Positions 1 to 11,208 of a DNA stretch of 64,000 bases are shown piece by piece. The stretch spans positions 124,001 to 188,000 of the forward strand of contig LSAX01000009.1 in the NCBI GenBank assembly GCA_001557505.1. The letters are read 5' to 3'. The stretch comes from Reticulascus tulasneorum (Eukaryota > Ascomycota > Sordariomycetes > Glomerellales > Reticulascaceae). The position numbers and the translations under genes are program-made. The notes under the pieces are model-generated. The model saw nothing but the letters and a program-made list of their open reading frames with translations, did not search any database and was not told the DNA's origin. Position 1 is the first letter of the stretch. Every line of letters begins with the position of its first letter.

Positions 1-1479
1 GGAGAACAAGCCGGAGGATCCAGAGCGGATGGTCATGTTGCTGCCCTGTTATAACGAGACACACGAGGAGCTGACCCGGTCTCTGGACTCCCTCATCATA
101 CAAAAGAACATCGACGAACACCCCCGGATGATCTTCATCGTCGTGGATGGGAATGTTAAGGGCCCCGGCATGGAGAAGACCACGCAAGACTACCTCCTCC
201 AAGATATCCTCGAGCCCGGGCCGTCGAGATTCTTCGAAAATGGATATCGAGCCCGCGACGGCCTCTTCATGCCAACCAAGGTCCAGACTGGATATTACAA
301 GGGCATTCCGTATGTTTTCGTCGGCAAGAGATACAACCAAGGCAAACGCGACAGCTTGTGCTTCGCAAGATCGTTCCTGTACCACTTCAAGCAGCGCTCC
401 GCCAACGTCATGACCATGTTCAGCAATGAGCTCTTCGAGCACCTCGGCAATGCCTTCGTCCAACACGGCCTCGAGCAGATCGACTACCTCGTTGGCATGG
501 ACGCTGATACTGTCTTCGATGAGTACTGCATTTGGGAGATGCTCAAGGAGATTCGCAAGAATCCGAAGCTCGTCGGTGTTTGCGGTCATGTGTGTGTAGA
601 TTTCGACGGCCAGAATTTCGGCCTCTGGTCTCTGTACCAATCGGTCGAGTATTCGCAAACACAGGGTCTTCGTCGCATGTTCCAATCGCGCATTACTGGC
701 AAGGTCAATTGTCTTCCTGGTTGCTGCCAACTGATCAAGGTCGATGAAGCCACGTTCGGCGACGAGGTGCTCCGCGATCGGTTCGGGTACTGCCCCAAGC
801 CCAACGATCTCATGACGCAGCACATCATGGGTAACTACTCGGAAGACTCGATCCACGCCAGCATCATCTTCTCGCTCTTCCCGCAACGGCAAACGGCGCA
901 AGCCCTTCGAGCCAAGGCATTCACGATTGTTCCCCAAACCTGGAAGGTGTTCCTCTCGCAGCGAAAGCGGTGGGCGCTAGGCTCCATTTCCAACGAGTTC
1001 GTCATGATCTTCCGTCCAGGTATCATCCTCATCGAGAGGCTCCAATCACTCATCGCCGTGGCGACGTGGGCCATCACTCCATTCATTATCGCAGCTGTGA
1101 TCGAATTGATCATCATCTTGGTTAAGCGAGGGGACCAGCTGGTGAAAGACCCCGTGTTCATGGGCCTGATCTCTATTCTGTTCTTCAGATATGTAAGTCG
1201 TCACCACCCATTCTGGTCGTTGAAGAAGCATCGTGCTGACTCGAAGACACCACACAGATATACTCGTTCTGCATCGGGTTCTGGCTTCCACGAAACAGCC
1301 TCGAGCGAGCGCAGTACTTCGTCGGGTACTTCTTCCATTTCATAACGTCTCCATTCGTCAACATTATCGTCCTCGTGTATTCGCTCTTCAACTCAGACGA
1401 CTTCAAATGGGGCAAGACGCGCGAGGTCATCAAAGGCGAGAAGGATGGCGACGACGCGGGCGGGCGAGGGACGCATTAA
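1..1479 (+). CDS. chs: Chitin synthase, C-terminal part (5' end outside window)
   Basis: Polymerises UDP-GlcNAc into chitin at the plasma membrane. The window opens inside the gene; the frame is read from base 2 (ENKPEDPERMVMLLPCYNET). Exons are 1-1192 and 1258-1479, with a 65-bp intron (GTAAGT...ACACAG) that keeps phase 0 and restores the typical end SLFNSDDFKWGKTREV. Visible family signs are the MLLPCYNE start of the GT2 domain, GMEKTTQDYLLQD, DADT near residue 162, and the Q-x-x-R-W product motif as SQRKRW near residue 317, followed by membrane segments. The pattern looks like the division III classes (VI/VII) without a myosin motor; this class call is an inference from memory of the families. 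Where many chitin synthases have GEDRxLT, this one reads SEDSIHAS. A chitin deacetylase lies 2.4 kb downstream and the Chs7 chaperone gene about 12.4 kb away. Confidence 0.93.
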
Positions 1480-3894
1480 AACAAATCCCAATATTCTGGG
1501 TACATACACACCTAAGGGCTAGCGGGTCTTTTCCTATCTGCAAATAATGCTTGCTGGCGCAACGGGAGAGGCTGAAAATGGAGATCTAGATTGATCTGTC
1601 GCGATAAGCTTTGCAGGGGGGTTTATGGTAGTACATATGGACAAGAAGTCGATATCGGAGGCAGCCGACGAGCGAGATTCTATTTTCCAACCGCACTTCA
1701 CTGCTGCGGTTTCCCCAGGGAATGTTCTATGGGGGTCATTTCAATTTTAATGTAATGTTTAGGTATACTGAAATGACGATCATGAGCACTTTTTAGAATA
1801 TGGACGGCAGACGAAAAGGACCTGAATGGTTGGGGAAGACACAGACAGAACTTTCTACATCGTTTGGTGCGTTGCGGTAGACTGGTCTAGTCCGTGGCAA
1901 GGGAAGATTTGCCTCTCCATCGAAAATGGGATTAATTCACCTACTCGACTGCTATGGCGGGGAGCTGAAAGATCGCAATTGAAGCCCGCCATTGGTTGCG
2001 GCCTACTTACATGGCCGGGGGGTTCAGCACTCTGCTTGCAATAGATCTATTTGGTCGAAATTTGCCTCATCCAAAACAGCAAACAACTCCCAGTTTAATG
2101 ACTTTGTCTCTTTGCAGTAGAACTAGAACTTGGCGAATAGGTCTATAGCAATTACAAACGTAGAAGCCACAATACTTGGCAATTGAAGACGAGAGAACAA
2201 ATTCCGTAATCCGTTTGTTACGTGCCTCTTAGTACATTAAAGAAAGGTACAGTAAGAAGTACAGTAAGAGCCTCGGAATCACATCATTGAATCCACAGCT
2301 CCCGTCGCCAACGAACCAACGGAAAAGTCTTCCTCCCCCACGGCGCATGTCCGACCGATTTGGGTTAGAAAAAATCGATAAATCGTCAGCTGGCCTGCAC
2401 GTTCCTGTCAGAGTCTGTCAGGCTGGGTCTAACAAATAAGGGAATGGCGGAGCAAGATGCCCGCCACAGAACCATGAGCTTTCGTATTTTCCCATCCTCC
2501 TTGGCATCGATATCTTCGGGTGCTTACGCCTGGAGGTAGGTACATGGGCACATAGGTAAGTTCACCAAGAATTGGACTAAATGCGCCCACATTCGTGCTG
2601 TTCGGCTAGTGTGGCGTCAGAGGCGGGGGTTCGGTTTCTTTCCTGCGATCTTTGCGGTGCAGTGAACACTTCAGCCCTCATTTTGCCCCGAATCCAGGCG
2701 TTGAGCCACTGAAGATATTGCAGCCTTGGGGGCCTAGCATGGCCCATTGATTGCAGGCCTGCCCTCGGCGTACTCGGGACACACTCAGCAGACCTACCTG
2801 TCGCCACTGAGAACAGGCCGCCAAGCCAATAAATCGGGCATCGTACTTATTTGGTTTACTAATGGGCAACTTTAGCAAGCAAGTTACAAATAAGCTGTTG
2901 GGAGGGGGAGGGGGACGTGGCAGAGCTGTATGCATGTACAAAATCCCATATGTATATAAAGGGTTGAGGCCGGGGGGTGAGAGGTGCAAGGGCAAGATAC
3001 TTTACGGCTTTCTGGAGGTACGGTACCTCGACAATACATGCGTTGGTACTTTAGAAACAAAGAGGCAATAAACTAGCCAGCGGCCTTTGCTTCCCACTGC
3101 TGTGCCGTCCGCTCCGAGTGTCCATCATCGGATCTTCCATTCTCTTTGGTGGTCCACCGAATATTACCTGTTCGGAATGGCGGTACCCACCCATTGGGTA
3201 TCCTCGCGGAGGACAGGCGAGCTCCATTTCCCCCCATCCATCAGCTTGGGTACACTAAGTTTCGGCGCCAGTAATAGATTCCTTTGAGATCGGCAACGAC
3301 GACACCAACTTCCCTTCCCCGAGTCCTTCTAGCTTTACGTGGCCAGCCACTGGTTCGTCTGCTACTGATTTAGTGTGAGCACTTGGAGAGCAGAAGCACA
3401 CCCATGGCGCACAAAGAGAGGCGGGTGGAGATGAAAGCCCTAGCACTTGGCCAAGCTGCAGCCTCCTGCTCCTCTTCCTCCACAACTTGACTGCTACGTT
3501 CCTTTTGCTCATCCTCGTAAAAGAAAAACACGCCAAATGACAGCGGTTCCGGCTGGGCATCATGGAGCTACCAGGCCACCCTGGCGTCCTCAGCTGCTTG
3601 CCCCATCCGTCGATCTGTGCTGTGGTCGTTGCGCCCTGCACCTCGTATGGTCCCGTATATAACCATTATCAGTTCTGCCGGCTCCTGCTACCGCATTCCC
3701 TGGTGGTTCCTTGTAGGTTGAGGTGTATTAAGTAAGTAAGTAGGTAAGGTTCATACTGTACATCTGGCTGGCATACCACCCTCGTCGTTCGCTCTTAGGC
3801 CCGTGTAGCTCTGTTCGTTGCGCACCATATTCATTCGTTTTCTCTACTCTGTTCCGTGTCTTATACACGCTGAGGATAGGCTTATATCAGCGAG
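1480..3894. other. Intergenic, chitin synthase to chitin deacetylase
   Basis: 2.4 kb with no open frame that looks coding. It must hold the 3' UTR of the chitin synthase and the promoter of the deacetylase. A TATATAAA string lies near 2952 and a GTAAGTAAGTAGGTAAGG repeat near 3734, about 160 bp before the deacetylase ATG. Neither can be tied to a function from sequence alone. Confidence 0.6.
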
Positions 3895-6217
3895 ATGCAT
3901 TGGAGCTATCTTGTTGCTGCGGCCAGCTTCGGCCTGGTTGCTTCTCATGGTTCGCATGGGGATGGGCAGCCTGTGCCAAACATCATGGCGGGGAGAAGGG
4001 CCCTCGAGGATGCGAGGCTGCACCGTCGAGAGGTGTTGGATCGTCGAGTAGATGGCCCAGAGCCTCAGTCTGAGGAGCTTGGTGTTCCAGAGTTGCACGA
4101 GCGCCAGTCTGTCAGTAGATGCGGAACTGGCTTCGGGACGGTGTGCGACCCGGGTTATTGCTGCTCCAGTGCTGGGTAAGTGGCCCGGACTCTCATGACA
4201 TGCAAGTCGTCCAAAAAGCTGACAGAGGCATATTAGATGGTGTGGTCTGGGTTATCTCTACTGTTCTGCCCCGTCTTGCCAGATCGACTTCGGTCCGGGC
4301 TGCGATGCCAACATCCGGCCAGATGGCCCGGACACTACCAACGTTGCCCGACCTCATGTTGGTCCAGTGCCTTATGGTGAGCCCGTCTATCACTGTGAGG
4401 AGTACGGAGACATTGCTCTCACATTCGACGATGGGCCGTATCTGTATACTGAAGACTTGCTCAACAAGCTGGCCGTAAGTTGCGCCGCGGTCTTTCCCCC
4501 TCTTCCCACATGGACTAACATCCCGTCAAGGCATATAATGCAAAGGCTACATTCTACATCACCGGTAACAACCTCGGGAAAGGAAAGATCAACGATCCTA
4601 CCACACCCTGGCCGGCTCTCATTAGGGTGAGACTCTTCCAATCATCTTCAATCCCTCTCTACCGTATACTAACACGATACACAGCGCATGGTTGCCGAGG
4701 GCCATCAGATCGCCAGCCACACCTGGTCTCATCAAAGGCTGAACATCATAAACGAGGAGAAGTTCCGGAACCAGATGATCTACAATGAGATCGCCTTCGC
4801 CGACCTCTTGGGCTACTTCCCCACATACATGAGGTTCGTATTCATTCTCCCGTACTCATAATCCGGCTATCAACTGACCATCTTCAGACCACCATATTCA
4901 GGCTGCAACAGCGCCTGTGAGACTATCCTGAATGAATTGGGCTACCACATCACCTACTTCAACCTCGATACGGAGGGATATCTGCATGACTCTGCGGATA
5001 CAATCCAGATCAGCAAAGACATCTGGGATGACACTGTTGAAGGTCAAAACCCCACAACCAACAAGTGGCTGTCCATCGAGCACGACCCCGTCTATCAGAG
5101 CGTCTACAACCTGACCGACCATGTCCTTGAGTCTCTGACCCGAAATGGCTTCCGCGCAGTGACGGTCGGCGAATGCCTCGGCGATCCCCAGGCGAACTGG
5201 TACCGCTCCGTTGGTGCTGTCCCGCCAAGTTCGTCGACGCGAACCTCGTCGTCCACCATTCGCTCCTCAACGTCCACGTCCACGTCCAGTGTCCCCTCGC
5301 CGACCGGATCCCTGCCACCGTCAATAAACGGCAGGTGCGGACCCAACTTTGGCTTCCAGACCTGCATTCAAGAACCAGGCGCGACTTGCTGCTCGCCAGC
5401 AGGGTGGTGCGGCAACACCGTAGACCATTGTGGAACGGGCTGCCAGCCCTTCTACGGCAATTGCCAACTCTCCTCACCCTCATCCTCGATCCGATCAAGC
5501 AGCACTTCTTCCGTCCAGTCTAGCAGCTCTTCCGTCAGGTCTAGCAGCTCCTCCATTGTATCAAGCACCTCTTCCGTCCGATCTAGCAGCTCTTCCACCG
5601 TGCCTAGCAGCTCCTCGATCTCTTCTTCCACGCGCACCACTTCCAGCGTAGCATCCCCAACCGGCACCCCTCCAGCATCAACCAACGGCCGCTGCGGTCC
5701 CAATTTCGGCGGCACTACCTGTCTGTTCGAACCAGGAGCAACCTGCTGCTCCCCCGCCGGCTGGTGCGGCAACACTGCCGACCACTGCGGCACAGGATGC
5801 CAGCCTTTCTATGGCAACTGCCAAATCTCCCCGCCGCGATCCTCGTCTTCATCAACCCGCGTAAGCTCCAGTACCAGCATCAGCTCCAGCACTCGTACGA
5901 GCTCCAGCACCAGCACCAGCTCCCGTGTAAGCTCCAGCACCAGCTCCAGCTCCAGTTCCAGCTCGCGCTCCAGCACCAGTACCAGCAGTTCGAGGCCAAC
6001 TTCCTCCTCCACCCAGACCAGCTCCGCGCCCACCTCAACAACCACATCCAAGCCCATTAGCACCAATGGCCGGTGCGGACCCAATTTCGGCGGCACGACG
6101 TGCATCCAGGAGCCGGGGGCAACGTGCTGCTCGCCGTACGGGTGGTGCGGCGCCACCGCCGGCCATTGCGGCGCGAATTGCCAGGTCGGCTACGGCACGT
6201 GCGGCAGTTCCCTATGA
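3895..6217 (+). CDS. Secreted chitin deacetylase (CE4) with four CBM18 chitin-binding modules
   Basis: Removes acetyl groups from chitin to give chitosan in or outside the cell wall. Five exons (3895-4175, 4237-4474, 4531-4626, 4685-4833, 4888-6217; introns 54-61 bp) give 697 aa. Residues 1-17 are a signal peptide. A first CBM18 lies at about 73-110 (Cys-rich, CDPGYCCSSAGWCG across intron 1). The NodB/CE4 domain follows: motif 1 ALTFDDGP near 153, motif 2 SHTWSH near 216 (metal-binding His pair), motif 3 RPPYSGCN near 255, and a late VTVGECLGD motif. Three more CBM18 modules (near 401, 520 and 645), each with GPNFG and CCSPxGWCG cores, are joined by long Ser/Thr linkers that are probably O-glycosylated. 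Each exon join is supported by CE4 motifs running across it. Four modules is high for the family. The location next to a chitin synthase suits a wall-remodelling or chitin-masking role (inference). Confidence 0.95.
5468..5640 (+). repeat. Ser-rich minisatellite inside the deacetylase coding region (linker 2)
   Basis: Degenerate in-frame repeats of a 21-24 bp unit built on TCTAGCAGCTCTTCCGTC encode a Ser-rich linker (units such as SSSVRSSSSS) between the second and third CBM18 modules. Units differ by a few bases, so copy number could change by slippage without loss of frame. Confidence 0.8.
5850..5990 (+). repeat. AGCTCCAGCACC-type repeat inside the deacetylase coding region (linker 3)
   Basis: Repeated AGCTCCAGCACC/AGCTCCAGTACC hexamer-like units encode Ser-Ser-Thr linker sequence before the last CBM18 module. 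The composition differs from linker 2, so the two linkers seem to have grown independently. Confidence 0.75.
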
Positions 6218-7146
6218 ATTCCTAACCAAAAGTCCACTCGTTTCCTTCCCAACGTCTTTGTGGGTCCGGTGCAGACCGGAAGTAACTTGGTAGCATGTAA
6301 TGTCTTGAATGGGTATTGTTAATGCGGAGTTCCGGATTGGGAACAGGGTTGGAAATAAATCGTACGGTAATGGCTAGCAAAAGGATGCTCAAAAGAAGAA
6401 GGAAAATGGTCTATGGTAATATCGATGGGGAGATAGAGAATCATAGGTTTCTCACGAATGTTGTCAAATGATTTCTTTACTGTCAATTGATGGATTGCGG
6501 TGGCCTGATGCTGTTGGTGATGTTCCTGCCAGTGACACTGGCTAAATACGATGAGCTACCGATGCCTGGACAAATGATAATCTCTCCCACGATGTGGAGA
6601 TCGACAAGAGATATTTCGGCATAAAGAACTTGGGCTGTCTTGCAGGATGAGCATAACTTTGATGGTATGTCCGCCTGTTGGCGGGTCTATCAAACTAGCT
6701 TAGTGTATATCTGTGCAGAGATGAAGCAGCCAGTCCGGGCAGCCAAGCCAGGCCAATGCTGCTCATATCTCCGCCCGTATGTCCATGGCACTCGTACATA
6801 ATTCCTTATACATCAAGACCATCCAGGTCAAATTAGGTCCAACCCATGTTGGGTGCAGCCAGTGTGAACCACGCCAAGATGTGCCCGGTTCCCGAAAACA
6901 GACCCTTCCGACCCCTGGAAACGGGCCGCAGCAAAGGGTCGTATACGATGTAAGACAAGAGACAAAGAAGAGAAAGAAAAGATTCATGTGCCGACGAAAT
7001 GTCAGCATCCCAACGCCAGGATACCAGCCACGCTATCCACCTGGCTATCCACCAGAGGTCTGACCAGTTGAATAAGACATCGGGGTATTTCCGCCTGAAG
7101 CGATCGCCTGCGCCTGAGCAATCTAAATAATGAGAGAACCAAACTA
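6218..7146. other. Intergenic between convergent genes
   Basis: 929 bp between the stop of the deacetylase (+) and the stop of the coiled-coil protein (-). It can hold only the two 3' UTRs and terminators. I see no ORF with family features and no clear repeat. Confidence 0.6.
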
Positions 7147-9553
7147 CTAAGCCTCTTCGTCTTCTTGTTCGTCACTTGATGGCATGACCTCGGATACCAT
7201 ATTCGCCCACGCATGTTCAACAAAATCCCTGTTTCAGGTGCGTCAGCAAGCTTCATATTAAGGAATTAGAGTTGGCAACTTACCCTGTGTTCTTGATAAG
7301 TCGAACACCCTTCTTATGGCAGAAAACTAGGAACCGCCGTTTGGTGCGGTCGCGCTTAAACTCGGCCAGCACATCCCCTCTTGGCTGCTTGTCGGCGGAT
7401 GAGACTGCAGCCCCAGGTTTACTAACAATTATAATCCTCAGGCTGTCGGCGGCGTGCACAATCTCGGAAATGTCCTTGAGGGGCAGGTGGAAGTCATAGG
7501 GTTGCGAATACATCCCCCACGAAGCAGGGCTCCGTTCGGCAAGAACTTGATGTTCGAATAGTTGCTCATCCAAACCGTCGTCCAGCCAGTGCCAGTACTG
7601 TGTGACTCCATCGCTAGTAGTATGAAGCCTAGTCTTGACTTGGGCCAAGCACCAATCTCGGCTTCCGATCTTATCTCCGCTGTAGGAATCGGTGTCGGTA
7701 TATCCCTCAAATTCGAGGTCATCGTCGATACGAGACTTTCGTCCTCCCATCATGTTCATCTTTGCACGCTTCTGTGATCTTGGTGAAGTGGAGGCCTCAT
7801 CCTTGGGCTCATATGGGGGGGATCCTGGCGCTGGTTCAGGTGCGGGGAATAATGGGCCGGAAAAGGGCGACTCGGACGCGGTGTGGAAACTTTTCCGCTT
7901 CTTGAGCAAGGGAGTTGAATTGCCCGTCCCCGGCGAGTCCTTTGGCTCTTTGGGAGTCATTTTCATACCCGAAGGGCGTCCTATGCTCTTCTTGCCGTTG
8001 GCAATTCTCAACGCCACATACTTCTTGTCATGGTAGAAGTCATGGAGAGTTTTCGCGAGGTTGAATTGCTCGCCGTGGCGGGTGATCAGCTCGTGGAGAC
8101 GGTGACGAACCCAATCAAGAGGGGTAATATCAAGGGTTTTGTACTCCGCTAGCGATTCAATAGTATCTACCAAACGGAAGATGGTATCGTAGGATATAAT
8201 GCGAGGCGATATCCACTGCTTGGCAAGCAGCTGGTATGGGCTGAAGCCGCCATCCTCGAGGAACTTCAGAATGGCCTCTCCTCGATTGACCTGCCGTCCA
8301 ACTTGGTACCTCGAAGCGGAGCTCGTCCGAAGAGCGATCTCATGTTTCTCCCGCCAACTCGCAAGCAATGGCTCGATGGTTGGTGCAATGGCCACCCAGG
8401 TAGGATCCCAGTATGGATGGTTCTCGTGAATTTTCTCCACCGGAACACCACGCATGCACTCGGGATGCGTATACACATTGCCATCATGCCGCAGGATAAG
8501 GTTTGCTCGTGTAATGGGGATTTGGTCTTCGGGTTCTCCCTCTCTCTCCTGATCCCCAGATTGCACCATGCCGCCCCTACTGTTTGGTCGACTATGCGTG
8601 GATGGAGTGGCGATACCGTCAGAAGCTATTCCGTTCCGCGGCGCGATCGGCAGGGCTGTTCGCTGATGCGTCTCGGGAGGTGATTCGGAGCCTCTGCTAG
8701 AGGCTCCACGACATGCCTGTCTGCTCCATTCGCAATTCCCGCATTTTGTGAACTCCATGCCGGCCTTGATGATGCAGTGGTCAAACGGTCCCTGGTTCCT
8801 CTCGCAGGCAGCACATCGTCCCGCCTGGATGTCGCCGGTTGCTTGGATCATGCAAGCAATCCATTTTGCATACTTCGTGTCGATCTTCTCATATATCTTA
8901 TGTAGATCAGCGGCACTAAAGGAGCGGCCTGGGCGTATTTTGGCGGGACGCAAGACCTGGGCATCGAGGAGAATCTCAATCCACCGGTTAGCTATCGGAA
9001 TTCGCCTGATAGAGCCTATGAGGTTTCCATCAGCATCCACCACGTCTGCGCCTGTCTGGTCTTCTTCTTTGACATTGGCAGCACTGGAGCCATTGCGGGC
9101 TTCAATCCGTCCCTCCTTGCTTTCCGTGACACGTCTCAAAGCCGGAGCATCCGCGGTATCAACATGTCCTGGTTCTTGCGTAGAATCTGGAGTGTTGGGG
9201 GAGGAGAACTCTTCCTCCTCCCGTCTCGCCTGGAACCATGCTCTCATCTTCTGACTTTGAGCCTGGCGATCATCTTGCAAGGCTCTCTCCTGGTCGTGAA
9301 AGCTGTCAACCAACGCATCCAGTCTCGCCTGCTCTACAGCGTAGTCTTCCCTTGCCTGTCTGAGCCGAAGCTCCAGTTTCTCTCTCTCCTGGTCCAGTCT
9401 GCCAAGTTCGGCTCGGACACGCTCAGCCTCGCCGGTGAACTTTTCCCGGAGGCGCAAGTCCTCCTCCTCATGCACGGCTTTCAAACTTCGCCAGTAGGTA
9501 GACTCATCCCAGAGAGCCCGCTGATCAGCCTCAGCCATGTCGTCGGCTGCCAT
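7147..9553 (-). CDS. Coiled-coil protein with a Cys-cluster (DUF3716-like), unknown function
   Basis: Two exons (9553-7284 and 7228-7147; 55-bp intron, GTAAGT...AAACAG) give 783 aa. I chose the ATG at 9553 (MAADDMAEADQ); the open frame runs upstream to 9613 but holds no earlier ATG. Residues about 20-110 are rich in E, R, L and Q and look like a coiled coil. A Cys cluster (CAACERNQGPFDHC, then CGNCEWSRQAC) lies near residues 245-285 and resembles the fungal DUF3716 zinc-type motif; I assign this by eye only. The middle is low complexity with basic stretches such as KKRKSF and QKRAKMN that could be nuclear localisation signals. The C-terminus after the intron is acidic (DEQEDEEA). A nuclear or regulatory role is possible but unproven. 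Confidence 0.85.
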
Positions 9554-11208
9554 TGGCGGGCGGCAAGGACGATTGCGAAGGCAGGAGCCCGCAAGGGTGA
9601 AGGAAGTGCACACAGGATGCGGCGATTGGCGGGGGGCAGATCCACGGCCCTATAGCCAAGATATCCGATAGACACCCTCAATCTGGCCCCAATGCTTTTT
9701 TGGTAGCCGACCACTGGTATTCACTCACTACCTATTCAAGGTAGGCATGAAGCTGTTGCATTGAGCTTGCGATGAAGACGGACCGTCGTGAGTCACTGAG
9801 AATGAAATGGCGGGGGGGAATTGTGGCCGGGTTGATGAATCTTCAGCGCGAGCTGTGTTGGGGGTGTGGGTGGTCGTTTGGTGAGATGAGCCTCGTCAAA
9901 TCCAGATCCGACGGAGGCGTCCAAGTGGGGCGCGCGTGGCAGACGCGTCGGTCTACAGATTATTATAGGGAGGGAAAATAAAGGACGTATACACCAAGTC
10001 GGTGGGGGATTGAATGAGTGAAATAAAGCGGCCGTGATTCGCGATGCGGGAAGAAGAGAGGAAAGGACGAAAGGGTTTGAAGATGAGAGTTCGCGCTGTT
10101 GTCGACAGGTGGACTTCTTCACTGCTTTCTGAGCCTGCGGCTAAACGGCCGACCCCTGTTTAGGTCTAGAGGGTGATCTAATATTACCTTCGGGATCCAC
10201 GTGACCGGAAAGATTATGTTATCCCTTGGAGCAGCAACGACAAAAGAGGTCAGTCATGCACACAACAGCCGTGTCGGGGCTGCTTGCAGCGAACCGTGGA
10301 GACGGGTTTTATTAGAGGTCTACAACGTGACCTGGCCCACTGAACTACCGATAAGGTGGGCTTCGATAAGCCCGATTGAGAGCAGTGAGGCACGCACATA
10401 ATTTTGCACATGCACATACCTAGAGGTAGGTAGCTTACGTACATATGCGCGGTACATACCCATCGTGAGGTCATCAAAAGAGCGAAAGTGGAATATCTCA
10501 TCTTAAGCAAGTCCATGACACAGTGAAGGCCCTGCTGTTCACAACGCGCGATTTGGTAGCAAATAACCTGTTCTGTATGTAGAGCTCAGGTTCAGCGTCC
10601 GCTTTCGAGGTAAGTTACGTATTGAATTACTTCTGCATTGGGAGGGCCTTATTAATTAACGTGGCCAAAAATGGTGTTGCCCCGCGGGGCATCCGCCTCC
10701 TGTATGCTGCTTGTGGCCAGGCCAGGTATTCTCCGGCCAAGTGCCAACATGGGGCTGTATCGATCAGCTTTGCAAGCATGTAGACAAGCAGGCAATGAAT
10801 GGACTACATACGAGGCATGAGACCGAGGATTGGTGACAAGCAGCTTGACCGGTCTGTACCGTCCCGTTCAAGAAGCCTGGCTGAGACTGACGGCGGCCTA
10901 CCTGAGGCACTCGGTCATTCACTGGGCCTTCTACCAAATACATCTTGTTCTCTGCAGCCGTGTCATGCCCTTCCCGCGAACTTGCTCTTTCCAAGTTCCG
11001 CCTAAGAATTTGTCCACCCGTTTAAGGGGCTTACCTTAGTACCCAGGCAGATCCACTAAGAGCCCCATCGCAGTTGAAGGGAATCGTGCTAGAAATGATT
11101 GCTCTCGCCCCTTACCTCCTTCCTTATCTTCCCCCTCTAAGATATCTTTTCCTCCGCTCTCTCCTGGTTGCGCTCGCCTACGTGCCTGCCCATTAGTGGT
11201 GGATTGCA
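9554..11208. other. Intergenic, no supported gene
   Basis: 1.65 kb between the start of the coiled-coil protein gene and the decayed 3' end of the F-box pseudogene. It includes GTAGGTA/TACCTA-type tracts around 10415-10460, common in intergenic DNA of such fungi. Small open frames show no family features. Confidence 0.55.

Noticed and set aside
3255..3641. 128-codon minus-strand frame upstream of the deacetylase
   Set aside because: No family features, and it lies in the likely promoter of the deacetylase gene.
9554..9613. Longer start for the coiled-coil protein
   Set aside because: The extra 20 codons start at GTG, not ATG; eukaryotic initiation at 9553 is more likely.
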